From: Arbacia lixula
Lineage: Eukaryota > Echinodermata > Echinoidea > Arbacioida > Arbaciidae
DNA: 64,000 nucleotides
Reading direction: 5' to 3'
Assembly: GCA_963669155.1 (NCBI GenBank)
Contig: OZ022595.1
Span: 2,164,205 to 2,228,204, forward strand
Both the position numbers and the translations under genes were made by a program. This document shows positions 58,301 to 64,000 of this stretch, piece by piece. The notes below the pieces were generated by a model. The model had not been told where the DNA came from. It made no database searches and saw nothing but the letters and a program-made list of their open reading frames with translations. Positions within the stretch are counted from its first letter, which is position 1. Every line of letters starts with the position of its first letter.

Positions 58301-61300
58301 CCCTTTAAAGTTCTCAATTTATGTGTGAAAAAATAAGATTTTGAGGGGGAGGCAGGCTTTAGCAGAGTGCAGAAATATTGACACTTTATTTACATTGAAC
58401 AGTTCGTAGTTTTGCTATATTCATAGATAGATACATCAACAGAAGTTTCAATTTCATGGGGTCGTCATCTTACGTGATGCCCTTGGGGAAGTAAGACATG
58501 AACTCGGTTGACTCGACGGATTCTACCTCCCGGAATTGGACTGGTCCGCCTCCTAAGGAATCGTCCAGCTCTACCGTCTTGTAGGCGGCCACACCCGACT
58601 CATCCTACCATAAAAGAATCAACATCACAAAAATTGTTAGAAATATGTCTCTTTTGAAGAAAGTCCTTTATAAATAGTATTTTTTTGAGGATTTCTCGGG
58701 TGGCCACACCTGCATAATCCTTGGATAAAATAATCAACATCACACAAATTGTTCGAAATATACATACCGGTATAATATGAACTCGTAACTGGAAAATGAT
58801 ACATGTATATGTATGTGATTGGTTGAAAAAAAAGCAGCGATGACCAAATAAGGTACATATAAGCCTGATGAACCACAAATGAAAATACTCTTGTCACGCA
58901 TATGATAAACATAAATGAATAATGATGAGAGTATGAGTGATAATAAGCCTCAAGCTGTGCACTCAACTCGGGGACACAGGGCTCCTGCGTTTTTTCGACT
59001 GCCGTTATATAGAAACTGCCATACAGCACAAGGCATATCGGATATGCTAAGTGGAATGGGGGATTTACTCAAAGAAGTGAAGTACATTGTACACTGACCT
59101 GGGATGTTTCTGAGCCCAGCCAGAAGTGGATGTTCCAGCTGAAGCCATTGCCTTTCTTGTTTGTCTGGAGAAGGGAAAGGAAAAGGGGAATAAAATATTA
59201 GAATCCATACTTGGGAGTCCTGACAGGGGGTATAGTGAACCTGTACCGTATGTAAAGGATGCGCAAGGGAGGCAAGGAATGTGGTCTTAAAGGGATAGTT
59301 CACCCTGAAATTTTTGTTTCAATAAAGGCAGAAAAATGAAAAAAAAAATAATGAAGATCATAACTTTCTTTTCATTTAACGAAAATCTGTCAAAGGAAAA
59401 GAAAGTTACAATGTATGATCTTTTCAAAATTCAATTTTGTGACGTCACGTGCGAGGTGCTCTACCATATGTTGTGTACAAATACTTACATAAATTGCTCT
59501 TTTGTTTTGGACAACAGAATTATATTTTTTCATACAGGCATGTATGAGAAAATGTATCTGATAATGTATCAAATGCACAGGTAAAAGGATGCATATTTTT
59601 TGAGAAAATACATATTTTCGAGATAAAAATTGTACACAAAATATGAGAGAGCACCTCCCATGTGACGTCACAAAATCAAAACTTTAAAAGATCATTAATT
59701 TCTTATCCTTCAACAGATTTTCATTAAACCTTCACTAATATGTTTCTTTCATGTGTCTGCTTTTATTGAAACAAACGTACCTTTAGGGTGAACTATCCAT
59801 TTAATGAGCAGGCTGGTCTTTATGTACAGGTCACTGTGATTTCAATGTTTAATCACGGACCCTACTACAAGGGTCCTTGGTTTAATCATTGATTTCTATA
59901 ATTTACTGGTTTCAGGAGGACGAGGAGGAGGAGGAGGAGGGGGGAGAGGAGGAGGGGGGAGAGGAGGAGGGGGGAGGAGGAGGAGGAGGGGGGAGGAGGA
60001 GGAGGGGGGAGGAGGAGAGCGAGGAGGAGGAGGAGGAGGAGGAGGAGGGGGAGGAGGAGGAGGAAAAGAAGGAGGAGGGGGAGGAGGAGGAGGAGGGGGG
60101 AGAGGAGGAGGGGGGAGAGGAGGAGGGGGGAGGAGGAGGAGGAGGGGGGAGGAGGAGGAGGGGGGAGGAGGAGAGCGAGGAGGGCGAGGAGGGGGGGAGG
60201 AGGATGAGGAGGAGGAGGAAGAGAAAGAAGGGGAAGTGGTATGGGAGAAGGAGAAAGAGGAAAAGACAGCTACAAAACTATAAAGGCAATCATTTCTCCA
60301 ACCACGGACCTACATGTACTGTTCCAACTTCATACTGACTCTTTTACATGTATGTTTATGCTCTAGAATCATACAGACAACATTGCACAGTGTGTATGTC
60401 TCACATGATATGATTTATCATTTTGATTACAATGGTACAATGTGCTAGTACTCTGAGTAATCATGCCATCATGCATACAGCTCAATGCATGTACATGTAC
60501 ATCAAAGTCTGTGCAATTAGCAACACCTGCTGTTTTTCAACATACATGTACTTCACACCTGTGTCTGTTATCATCTGTCACCAATTGGTTTTAATTATTG
60601 ATTTAGTTTTGATAGCACTACGCAAAGTGTACAACACAACACCCTTTTTGTACAAACTTACCGTAAAATGATACGGTCAAAATCCTTCCTAGTAGTGCAA
60701 TACTTGCTGTATGACCAGCTATCAAGCTATTTTTTCATACGAGGTGACTATATTTCACAGTAAATTGTTTTTGTAATGTCTTCACGACTCTCCCCCTAAC
60801 AGGGGAGTAATGCGTTATTGCACTCTCTTTTATCTACACATGTATGGCAGAGTTACCATTATTGATATTAAATGGGACCACCAGGCATTACAAAACCAAG
60901 GCTTTGTTGTTTTGGTACGAGAATTGAATATCAATCATATTGTGGAGTCTGATATGTTTGTGTAATTTGAGAACAATGCAATTAATTAATATGGCACACG
61001 GAACATCAGCTATCTCTATGCTCCGCACGCCACTTTGTTTGCATGTCCGCTTGATCAATCCGCATATGTTCTTATATTGTACCTAAACGATTTATCACAC
61101 AATGGAAACAATAGTGAGCAGCGCGCACACAAACAATTTTTGAGATTTTCTTTGCTGCAATATATCGCAATTGAAAGCGGTTAGAATATCGTTAGGTAGT
61201 ATCGTTATCGGAACTGCACTGACAGAACAATTGAAACGTTATATTAAAAAATGATTCCCTAGCAATGTAGGAATAGACTCAAGACCTGTAAGTTGTTTTG

Positions 61301-61858
61301 TATGTTCATTTGCAATATATCTTTGATGTGAGAGAGATAAATCTCTGCCTGGTGGTACACTTTGTAGGAAATACTGTACAGGGAAGACAAAAAATCCTTC
61401 AAAAGGTTATCATGAGCAGTCTTCTTGCCAATGGTTTTAATTTTGTGTATTGTCCATTTTAGAAATATTTCCCCTCAAATGATCCACATTTGGAGTAATC
61501 CTCAAAATCATCAAAATGTTTGGCCTGAACATTTTGAGGATTTGTAATTTAATCACAAATGACTTTCAGCAAAGTTTCTAAAATGGACACTTCATGAATT
61601 TATTACCACTGGCAAGAAGATTACTCACAATCACCTCTTTGAAGGCTTTTTCTCTACCCAGTTCAGTTTATTCCCTTTAAGTCTAATGCGATGGGGCCCT
61701 GATTTTTGACGCACCTTGAGGCAGATGTAGGAGTCTCCCTTATGGAAGTGGCCGTAGGACGTCTCAGGAATGGCCACCACCTTGAGGTTCTCGATGCGCC
61801 AGATCTTCAGGCCCTCCTTCTTGCCCACTCCAGAGAATGCTGTGTCAACCAAGGACAT
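29111..61858 (-). CDS. villin: Villin-like actin-binding protein: six gelsolin repeats plus headpiece; 24 coding exons, 848 aa
   Basis: Coding exons in transcript order: 61858-61715, 59164-59099, 58604-58474, 57873-57768, 56494-56384, 55588-55377, 53605-53527, 52684-52586, 50451-50298, 49987-49863, 49075-48938, 47425-47339, 46598-46527, 41179-41069, 40372-40289, 39838-39777, 39331-39238, 38553-38416, 37329-37264, 36261-36136, 33725-33657, 31243-31190, 29899-29795, 29224-29111. All introns are GT-AG and the joined frame is open over 2547 nt. The ATG has an ideal context (gccaccATG). There is no signal peptide, so the product should be cytoplasmic. Six gelsolin modules precede an acidic linker and a villin headpiece ending LKKKAALF. 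The length is slightly above typical villin/advillin (~820 aa). Family members cap, sever and bundle F-actin under calcium and PIP2 control and build microvillar cores. Invertebrate copies predate the vertebrate VIL1/AVIL/VILL split, so I do not assign one of those. Confidence 0.9.
29601..29783 (+). repeat. Diverged direct duplication carrying two DR1-like sites in the intron after exon 23
   Basis: A ~60 bp segment at 29601-29660 recurs at 29723-29783 (period ~122), sharing aatacagtcagg, ttcaca and gaggtcaaag. The first copy contains a perfect AGGTCAAAGGTCA (29647-29659), the second AGGTCAAAGATCA (29770-29782). The second copy ends about 12 bp from the exon 23 donor. Confidence 0.6.
31190..33725 (-). 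CDS. villin: Villin-like acidic linker between repeat 6 and headpiece (exons 21-22)
   Basis: Exons 33725-33657 ([20 protein letters not shown], then IDL) and 31243-31190 (six glutamates, then [12 protein letters not shown]), residues 736-776. Both are in phase 0 on both sides, so either could be skipped without breaking the frame. Exon 22 ends with DLNKE, echoing DLNNKE at the end of exon 23, which suggests an exon duplication. The first exon could form a short amphipathic helix. Confidence 0.78.
31246..31265 (+). promoter_or_regulatory. Triple DR1 half-site array abutting villin exon 22
   Basis: GGGTCA-a-AGGTCA-g-AGGTCA: three direct half-sites, each separated by one base, starting one base beyond the exon 22 acceptor dinucleotide. 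It matches nuclear-receptor DR1 sites. It could equally be chance around a splice acceptor. Confidence 0.3.
33726..36135. other. Villin intron between exons 20 and 21
   Basis: 2.4 kb without coding signal. Its upper part (35640-36110) holds two copies of repeat family B; the rest is AT-rich DNA with no recognised element. Confidence 0.5.
35640..36110 (+). repeat. Interspersed repeat family B, two tandem diverged copies
   Basis: A ~230 bp unit at ~35640-35870 and again at ~35880-36110: cagattctgagcaac or cagatactaagcaac, then tttggttactg, aaatgttttgac and aacaggttaacctg or its relatives. A third copy lies at 55682-55908. Confidence 0.6.
36136..38553 (-). CDS. villin: Villin-like gelsolin repeat 6 (exons 18-20)
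   Basis: Exons 38553-38416, 37329-37264 and 36261-36136, residues ~626-735. Motifs: [56 protein letters not shown] and [19 protein letters not shown]. The 3' part of exon 18, with its donor, is copied five more times downstream in the intron (see repeat at 37812-38553). Confidence 0.88.
36843..37229. mobile_element. MITE with CTGTAAACATGGTATATTTC ends
   Basis: ctgtaaacatggtatatttc at the left faces gaaatataccacgtttacag at the right, about 390 bp apart, in the intron between villin exons 19 and 20. A related fragment (gggccagcgaaat, gtgc, caaaatacc) occurs near 63095-63170. The right end is about 35 bp from the exon 19 donor. Confidence 0.6.
37812..38553 (-). repeat. Six-copy tandem array of the 3' part of villin exon 18 with its splice donor
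   Basis: The real exon 18 (38553-38416) is followed in transcript direction by five more units starting near 38278, 38161, 38044, 37930 and 37814 (spacings 133, 117, 117, 114, ~116 bp). Each repeats the coding text for [14 protein letters not shown] plus a donor-like sequence and a C-rich (on +) spacer. Three units keep AWNE and a good donor (gtaag); the two most distal are degraded (one has TAG, one gttagg). Confidence 0.85.
38566..38800. repeat. Three-copy tandem repeat of 85 bp upstream of villin exon 18
   Basis: acacaaacatgacaagcact starts at about 38565, 38650 and 38735. The array begins about 12 bp upstream of the exon 18 acceptor, so it supplies the branch-point region of that intron. 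Confidence 0.8.
38970..39230. repeat. Diverged two-copy duplication next to villin exon 17
   Basis: ctgagtagtaaata, cctcaagt(a/g)aat and ggggt(a/t)ag recur at ~38970-39085 and ~39100-39230. The second copy reaches the exon 17 donor. Confidence 0.5.
39238..41179 (-). CDS. villin: Villin-like gelsolin repeat 5 (exons 14-17)
   Basis: Exons 41179-41069, 40372-40289, 39838-39777 and 39331-39238, residues ~509-625. Motifs: [61 protein letters not shown] and [12 protein letters not shown]. Exon 16 is only 62 bp; it is supported by matching phases on both sides (0 in, 2 out) and by the conserved GDERE motif. Confidence 0.87.
40700..41055. repeat. CCT/CCTACC low-complexity tract beside villin exon 14
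   Basis: About 350 bp of C-rich DNA on + (G-rich in the transcript), with cccctaccaaca repeats, begins 13 bp past the exon 14 donor. Gives spurious proline-rich frames. Confidence 0.85.
41911..42147 (+). mobile_element. Satellite-bearing non-autonomous element, copy 2 (both ends visible)
   Basis: The 5' end is CAATGGAGGTCAACTAAAAC and the 3' end is GTTTTAGTTGGACTCCACTG followed by TA, so the ends are inverted repeats of about 21 bp. Between them lie monomers of about 58 bp with the same atctagcttgtgcattgcat and gatctaga motifs as copies 1 and 3. It lies in the villin intron between exons 13 and 14. Confidence 0.7.
42630..42850 (+). mobile_element. MITE with GAGTACCGAAGTGG ends, copy 3 (villin intron)
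   Basis: Both ends are clear: atagagtaccgaagtggtgt at the left, cccacttcggtactcgat at the right. Subterminal catgttgtcaagaca is matched by gttgtcttgataat. Confidence 0.65.
42985..43320 (+). mobile_element. Relative of the 13.1-13.6 kb foldback element (villin intron)
   Basis: Shares caatcaagcgaaaggttaca, catgacatctcatcaatca and gtgtgtatcagataattcat with the left half of the 13081 element. The two copies are in different genes. Confidence 0.55.
43773..43887. mobile_element. Short foldback MITE (CCAGGGGCCATATTCATGAA ends)
   Basis: ccaggggccatattcatgaa at the left and ttcatgaatatggccccagg at the right are perfect reverse complements over 20 bp; the whole element is 115 bp with further inverted matches inside. 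Confidence 0.8.
44315..44705. repeat. Two-copy tandem duplication, ~200 bp, in the large villin intron
   Basis: attgcttgcaaat, cctccacaaagtacttgta, gtaatatcgtgc and gtgatg(c/t)tctgcc recur at a spacing of about 200 bp. Confidence 0.65.
44900..45059. mobile_element. Foldback MITE (GGGCCCTGTTGCATAAAAC ends), copy 1
   Basis: gggccctgttgcataaaact at the left and agttttatgaaacagggccc-type text at the right; accattgatagtaact is mirrored by agttactatcaatggt. A second copy is at 52845-53009. Confidence 0.75.
46456..46473 (+). repeat. Poly-C run (~18 bp)
   Basis: One of many C or G homopolymer runs of 12-20 bp in the window (others near 5527, 8727, 10602, 29922, 35738, 40968, 55591, 62418 and 63225). 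Confidence 0.85.
46527..49987 (-). CDS. villin: Villin-like gelsolin repeat 4 (exons 10-13)
   Basis: Exons 49987-49863, 49075-48938, 47425-47339 and 46598-46527, residues ~368-508. Includes the inter-half linker ([16 protein letters not shown]), [31 protein letters not shown], the second [19 protein letters not shown] block and [14 protein letters not shown]. It is clearly homologous to repeat 1, as expected from the ancient 3+3 duplication of the family. Confidence 0.88.
47799..47879. repeat. Hairpin with ~30 bp stem in the intron between villin exons 11 and 12
   Basis: gtggagggcgtgtggtacta-type stem: tggagggcgtgcggtactat faces atagtaccacacgccctcca, with an AT-rich loop of about 25 bp. Confidence 0.7.
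49228..49800 (+). repeat. CT-rich low-complexity region in a villin intron
   Basis: Long pyrimidine stretches (ctctctct, ccctccct, gtctgtct) with two ~180 bp internal near-duplicates (cattcacttctatcactctc and its copy about 190 bp on). Gives spurious Ser/Leu/Phe-rich frames. Confidence 0.75.
50298..53605 (-). CDS. villin: Villin-like gelsolin repeat 3 (exons 7-9)
   Basis: Exons 53605-53527, 52684-52586 and 50451-50298, residues ~257-367. Motifs: [46 protein letters not shown] and [12 protein letters not shown], then the linker between the two halves of the protein ([15 protein letters not shown]). Exon 7's donor lies only about 11 bp from a TTAA-flanked foldback element. Confidence 0.88.
50478..50595 (+). 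repeat. ATTTC pentamer microsatellite
   Basis: (ATTTC)n with interruptions, immediately upstream (in transcript sense) of villin exon 9. Confidence 0.85.
51075..51293 (+). repeat. Interspersed repeat family C, copy 1
   Basis: Present in reverse complement at 54350-54567: tatgagtgaaactaatcaaa, atgcacattaca, atggcttccctgaaaattat and gcaaagcagattgtat. Both copies are in villin introns, flanking exons 7 and 8. Confidence 0.65.
51394..51658. mobile_element. Large foldback MITE with ~110 bp arms
   Basis: cagttagcctagttactagg, gtgcatggacac, gttaacaactatgtctggta and tccaccctgactgccctgg-type text are mirrored in order by the right half (agagtccagggcagtcag, taccagacatagttgttaac, gtgtccatgcactcc, ctaactaggctacag). 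The loop is about 30 bp. Confidence 0.8.
52845..53009. mobile_element. Foldback MITE (GGGCCC ends), copy 2
   Basis: gggcccttttgcaataaaac, accattgatggtaactttgc and gttggctgttgagcggt match the copy at 44900. It directly abuts the TTAA foldback element starting at 53016. Confidence 0.65.
53016..53516. mobile_element. TTAA/GGGATAGTTCACCC foldback MITE, copy 1
   Basis: Ends AAAGGGATAGTTCACCCTGA and CAGGGTGAACTATCCCTTTAA; the right edge carries TTAA. About 500 bp, with long inverted halves (tgacgtcacaaaatcaaaac against gtggcgtcacgtgcaag). It lies between villin exons 7 and 8; its right end is 11 bp from the exon 7 donor at 53527. Confidence 0.75.
54350..54567 (-). repeat. Interspersed repeat family C, copy 2 (inverted)
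   Basis: Reverse-complement match to 51075-51293 (atacaatctgctttgc, ataattttcagggaagccat, agtttcactcatacatat). Confidence 0.65.
55165..55325. mobile_element. TACTGTA-ended MITE, copy 2 (villin intron)
   Basis: Starts TTAAATGGAATATACTGTAC with TGGGAAGAC following, and ends gtcttcccagtacagtatat. It is shorter than copies 1 and 3 and lies in the intron between exons 6 and 7, about 52 bp from the exon 6 donor. Confidence 0.65.
55377..57873 (-). CDS. villin: Villin-like gelsolin repeat 2 (exons 4-6)
   Basis: Exons 57873-57768, 56494-56384 and 55588-55377, residues ~114-256. Contains [11 protein letters not shown], a basic run KGKRNIRV (residues 140-147) at the place of the phosphoinositide-sensitive basic segment of villin, [21 protein letters not shown], and a linker rich in K, D and Q ([13 protein letters not shown]) leading to repeat 3. 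Confidence 0.88.
55682..55908 (+). repeat. Interspersed repeat family B, third copy
   Basis: ggttggctggtttacactca, gccacaccccttaggttactg-like text, atgttgacatcctgactgta and gcaacaggttaacttg match 35880-36110. It lies in the intron between villin exons 5 and 6, about 90 bp from exon 6. Confidence 0.6.
57900..58308. mobile_element. TTAA/GGGATAGTTCACCC foldback MITE, copy 2
   Basis: TTAAAGGGATAGTTCACCC at the left and GGGTGAATTATCCCTTTAA at the right, with TTAA on both edges. It sits in villin intron 3; its left end is 26 bp from the exon 4 acceptor. Confidence 0.75.
58474..61858 (-). CDS. villin: Villin-like gelsolin repeat 1 (exons 1-3)
   Basis: Exons 61858-61715, 59164-59099 and 58604-58474 code residues 1-113. 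The repeat begins almost at the N-terminus ([17 protein letters not shown]) and continues [45 protein letters not shown] and FMSYFPKGI. The acidic DE and LDD positions are those used in the actin and calcium contacts of this repeat in gelsolin/villin (family knowledge). Confidence 0.9.
59287..59804. mobile_element. TTAA/GGGATAGTTCACCC foldback MITE, copy 3
   Basis: TTAAAGGGATAGTTCACCC to GGGTGAACTATCCATTTAA, with TTAA on both edges. Inverted halves share tgacgtcac. Lies in villin intron 1, about 120 bp from exon 2. Confidence 0.75.
59914..60240 (+). repeat. GGA/GAG purine tract in villin intron 1
   Basis: More than 300 bp of (GGA)n with G runs; a ~110-120 bp block (gaggaggaggaggaggggggag repeated) is itself duplicated. 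Gives a spurious Glu/Gly-rich frame. Confidence 0.9.
60290..61360. other. Villin intron 1, upper part: nothing recognised
   Basis: AT-rich intronic DNA between the GGA tract and the MITE at 61366. No coding or RNA-gene signal was seen. Confidence 0.5.
61366..61680. mobile_element. TACTGTA-ended MITE, copy 3 (villin intron 1)
   Basis: The longest copy (~315 bp), from aggaaatactgtacagggaa to cagtttattccctttaa. It has both internal halves seen in copy 1, including ggatttgtaatttaatcac. Its end lies about 34 bp from the exon 1 donor. Confidence 0.65.
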
Positions 61859-61949
61859 GGTGGCAGCTGCTGATTGGCTGGCTGTGTGTGTTCGTGTGTG
61901 GGGTCACAAAGGTCAAAGGTCAAGGTGATGATGAAGGCACTATGGTTTC
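61859..61949 (-). other. villin: Likely 5' UTR part of the first villin coding exon
   Basis: Upstream of the ATG, the - strand reads cctacacag and then gaaaccatag, a plausible splice acceptor at 61950-61951. That would make the start codon lie in an exon 61715-61949 preceded by at least one untranslated exon. This is inference from one acceptor-like site. Confidence 0.35.
61901..61922 (+). promoter_or_regulatory. Three nuclear-receptor half-sites (DR3 plus DR1) just upstream of the villin ATG
   Basis: GGGTCA (61901), AGGTCA (61910) and AGGTCA (61917) lie in the same direction. The last two form AGGTCAAAGGTCA, a perfect direct repeat with one-base spacing (DR1), the consensus bound by HNF4- and RXR-type receptors. 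The site lies 36-57 bp upstream of the start codon, probably in the 5' UTR, so function as a promoter element is unproven. Confidence 0.35.
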
Positions 61950-63696
61950 CTGTGTAGGTGAACAGACAGAAAAAGACAAATGATTAGAATCCTATTCAAG
62001 GTGTGCAAACAATAGTACATGAGGTCTCAATAAATTCAGTTTCATATCAATTTTATCAGAGTAAATGGTCCACAAATGACAATGCTGCCAAATGTGCCAC
62101 TATATTTGGATTTGAATATATCACAAATTAACAACTGGACAATGTAAACAAACATGTAATATTAAAAACACCTCATCAACATGTACTCAGTGAGGCTTGA
62201 CAGTTGTTGTGCCTGTAAAAAAGGAGGCAATACAACATTATACTTTTAAAATTTTATCTATTCAAAAAGAGACGCACTTACTGGTATTTGTTTTGGTAAA
62301 TAGAATTTGTCAATAGTGTGATATACAGTAAATACATGTATGTGCATCATAGTAATACCCAAGATGAGTATAAAAATGTACACATATAAACTGTGCATAT
62401 GTAATGTGCATCGCCATGGGGGGGGGGGGGGGTGTTTCACCAAGCTGTTCGTAAGTTACGAACGACTATACAAAGACTGGTGATCCCTTCTTGTGCTAAA
62501 TGTGATACCACACTTTATTCATTGATAATCTGATTTAGCACAAGAAGGGATCACCAGTCATTCGCAAAGCCATTCGTAACTTACGAACAGCTTTGTGAAA
62601 CACCCCCAGGTGAATCTTCTGGGCTAATGTACATGTACATGTTTGTAACTACCTCTTCAGGTCAATTGTTCACACGCATGGCTTAGCCATAATACAGTAA
62701 GTACATGTAGTTCAAGGTGAATTGTGAATCATCTACAGCAGATTTTTACCCACTCTGATCTAGAAAAAAATGTAGATCTGAAAGCCTCCTCCACTGATCT
62801 CTTTGTAGGAGCTTTGCAACTTGATGATAAGGGAGCAAGACAGGGAAACCCATTTGCAAAAGTCATGAAACTCAGCAGGAATCAGCAGAATACTCTAATG
62901 ATAACATAAAGGGGTAGTATGAAATCTCATTCATAGCTTCACAAGCCATGAAAAAAAAACGTTCCTTGTCACATTTGAAACTTGCAGTTTTGTTGTGATA
63001 TACATGTATATGGGCATTGCCTCTCTTGTACATTAACATATATATGTCATATTATGATTAACTCCATTGTTTCATTTTGTAGGCTTTTAAGTGAGGCATG
63101 GGCCAGCGAAATTGAGTGCTTGTGAAATGATCAAGGTCGTCGCAACTGGCAAAATACCAATATGCAAAACATTTTTCAGTACAAATTTTTTGTCTGGACA
63201 CAAACTATGTATAGCAACATCAGGGGGGAGGGGGGGGGGGGGGATACACGGGGCTTGGGGTGACTTCGCCCCCGAAATGCTTAAAAGAGCCCTGGAAAAT
63301 GTTAAAATAGCCCCCCAAATTCCCATAGACACAATGTAAAATTGTAGCCAAATTGGCCAATGTGCTCACAAAATAGCCCCCCAAAAATATATTTCCCCTG
63401 CCATTAGCAAGATGAGTTTAAAACCCTAGAAACTTGCATGATCCTTTATGTGAGATTAAGATCAATTTGTACTTCATAAGAACTAGTACCATTACTGTAC
63501 ATGGTGTGGATATCCTACCAGAGATCAAAATGTAGATGTAGCCCTATTCATCATCTTGACATCCTCCAGGCAGAATTCTTCCTACATTCCTAACATACAG
63601 TGCCGAATGATGGCTACCACTAACATGCACACCAACCAGACACCATCTTCATACGCATGCCAGTCATGTGATGTGCATACAACACATATTCTGTGA
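61950..63696. other. Upstream flank of villin: no gene seen
   Basis: Apart from the foldback at 62419-62609 and a partial repeat near 63075-63200 no structure is recognised. Promoter and first untranslated exon of villin may lie here or beyond the window edge. Confidence 0.45.
62419..62609. mobile_element. Foldback MITE (GTGTTTCACCAAGCTGTTCG ends) upstream of villin
   Basis: ggggtgtttcaccaagctgt followed by tcgtaagttacgaacg faces cgtaacttacgaacagcttt followed by gtgaaacaccccc; inside, tggtgatcccttcttgtgct faces agcacaagaagggatcacca. A stem of ~70 bp with a ~50 bp loop. Confidence 0.8.
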
Positions 63697-64000
63697 GTAC
63701 AGCTAGTAGAGCTCAGCTGAAACTTGTCTGATCTAGCTCAAAGCAAGATCATACAGTACATGTTCATAATGTAATGCACAAGCTAGATATTGTCTGATCT
63801 AATGTAGATCAAAGCAAGATCATAAATGATCATGTCATGAACAAGCTAGATATTGTCTGATCTAATGTATATCAAAGCAAGATCATACATGATCATCCAA
63901 TGAACATGCAAGCTAGATATGGTCTGATCTAGATCAAAGCAAGAAAATACATGATCATGCAATAAACTTGCTAGATAATTGTGTGGTCTAAATCAAAGCA
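63697..64000 (-). mobile_element. Satellite-bearing non-autonomous element, copy 3 (runs off the window)
   Basis: In reverse orientation the same monomers (caagctagatattgtctgat, then ctagatcaaagcaagatcat) repeat with a period near 62 bp from about 63725 to the window end. They are preceded by a degraded terminus (gctcagctgaaacttgtctg) corresponding to the 3' end of copy 2. At least four monomers are visible. Confidence 0.65.

Noticed and set aside
59889..60338. 150-codon Glu/Gly-rich open frame on +
   Set aside because: It is the GGA microsatellite in villin intron 1.
29111..61858. Gelsolin, supervillin or flightless-like identity
   Set aside because: Gelsolin lacks the headpiece, flightless has leucine-rich repeats, and supervillin is far longer; six repeats plus headpiece in ~850 residues fits villin/advillin.
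1..64000. tRNA, rRNA or snRNA genes
   Set aside because: I saw no convincing box A/box B pair, rRNA core or snRNA motif on either strand, although a systematic scan was not possible.

Overview
This is a 64 kb window of a metazoan nuclear genome, most likely a sea urchin or close echinoderm relative. It has many short GT-AG exons in kilobase introns, dense microsatellites, runs of poly-C/poly-G, and many short foldback (MITE-like) repeats. The best taxonomic clue is the first gene. It encodes a secreted protein made almost only of six discoidin (F5/8 type C) domains, the architecture and approximate length (about 990 residues) of the echinoid apical extracellular-matrix protein nectin. Nothing prokaryotic or viral was seen.

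Two protein-coding genes could be rebuilt exon by exon, each with an uninterrupted frame. (1) Nectin-like gene, + strand, coding 4250-22995: 19 coding exons, 2973 nt including stop, 990 aa. It has a signal peptide followed by six tandem discoidin domains, each bounded by phase-1 introns. (2) Villin-like gene, - strand, coding 61858 down to 29111: 24 coding exons, 2547 nt including stop, 848 aa. It has six gelsolin repeats, an acidic linker and a C-terminal villin headpiece. The two genes converge; their 3' ends face each other across about 6 kb (23.0-29.1 kb) in which I see no further gene. Nectin would act outside the cell at the apical surface and villin in the cytoplasm in actin bundles and microvilli. 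Both fit an epithelial apical surface, but nothing in the sequence shows that they cooperate.

Layout: 1-4249 is upstream of nectin and repeat-rich (foldback 353-665, satellite-bearing element near 1084, purine minisatellite 1555-2005, TTAA-flanked element 2687-2888). 4250-23.5 kb is nectin, its introns holding microsatellites, several MITEs and a pair of ~740 bp inverted copies at 10.77-11.51 and 16.72-17.46 kb. 23.5-29.1 kb is intergenic plus 3' UTRs. 29.1-61.95 kb is villin, with large introns carrying at least eight repeat families. 62-64 kb is upstream of villin and ends in another copy of the satellite-bearing element.

The most unusual observations are: a cysteine pair that is present or absent as a unit across the six discoidin domains while the usual terminal cysteines are missing; intron positions that differ among the discoidin modules; a six-copy tandem array made from the 3' end of a villin exon together with its 5' splice site; a Tc1/mariner-like non-autonomous element carrying internal satellite monomers at three loci; and TTAA-flanked foldback elements sitting within 11-26 bp of villin splice sites.
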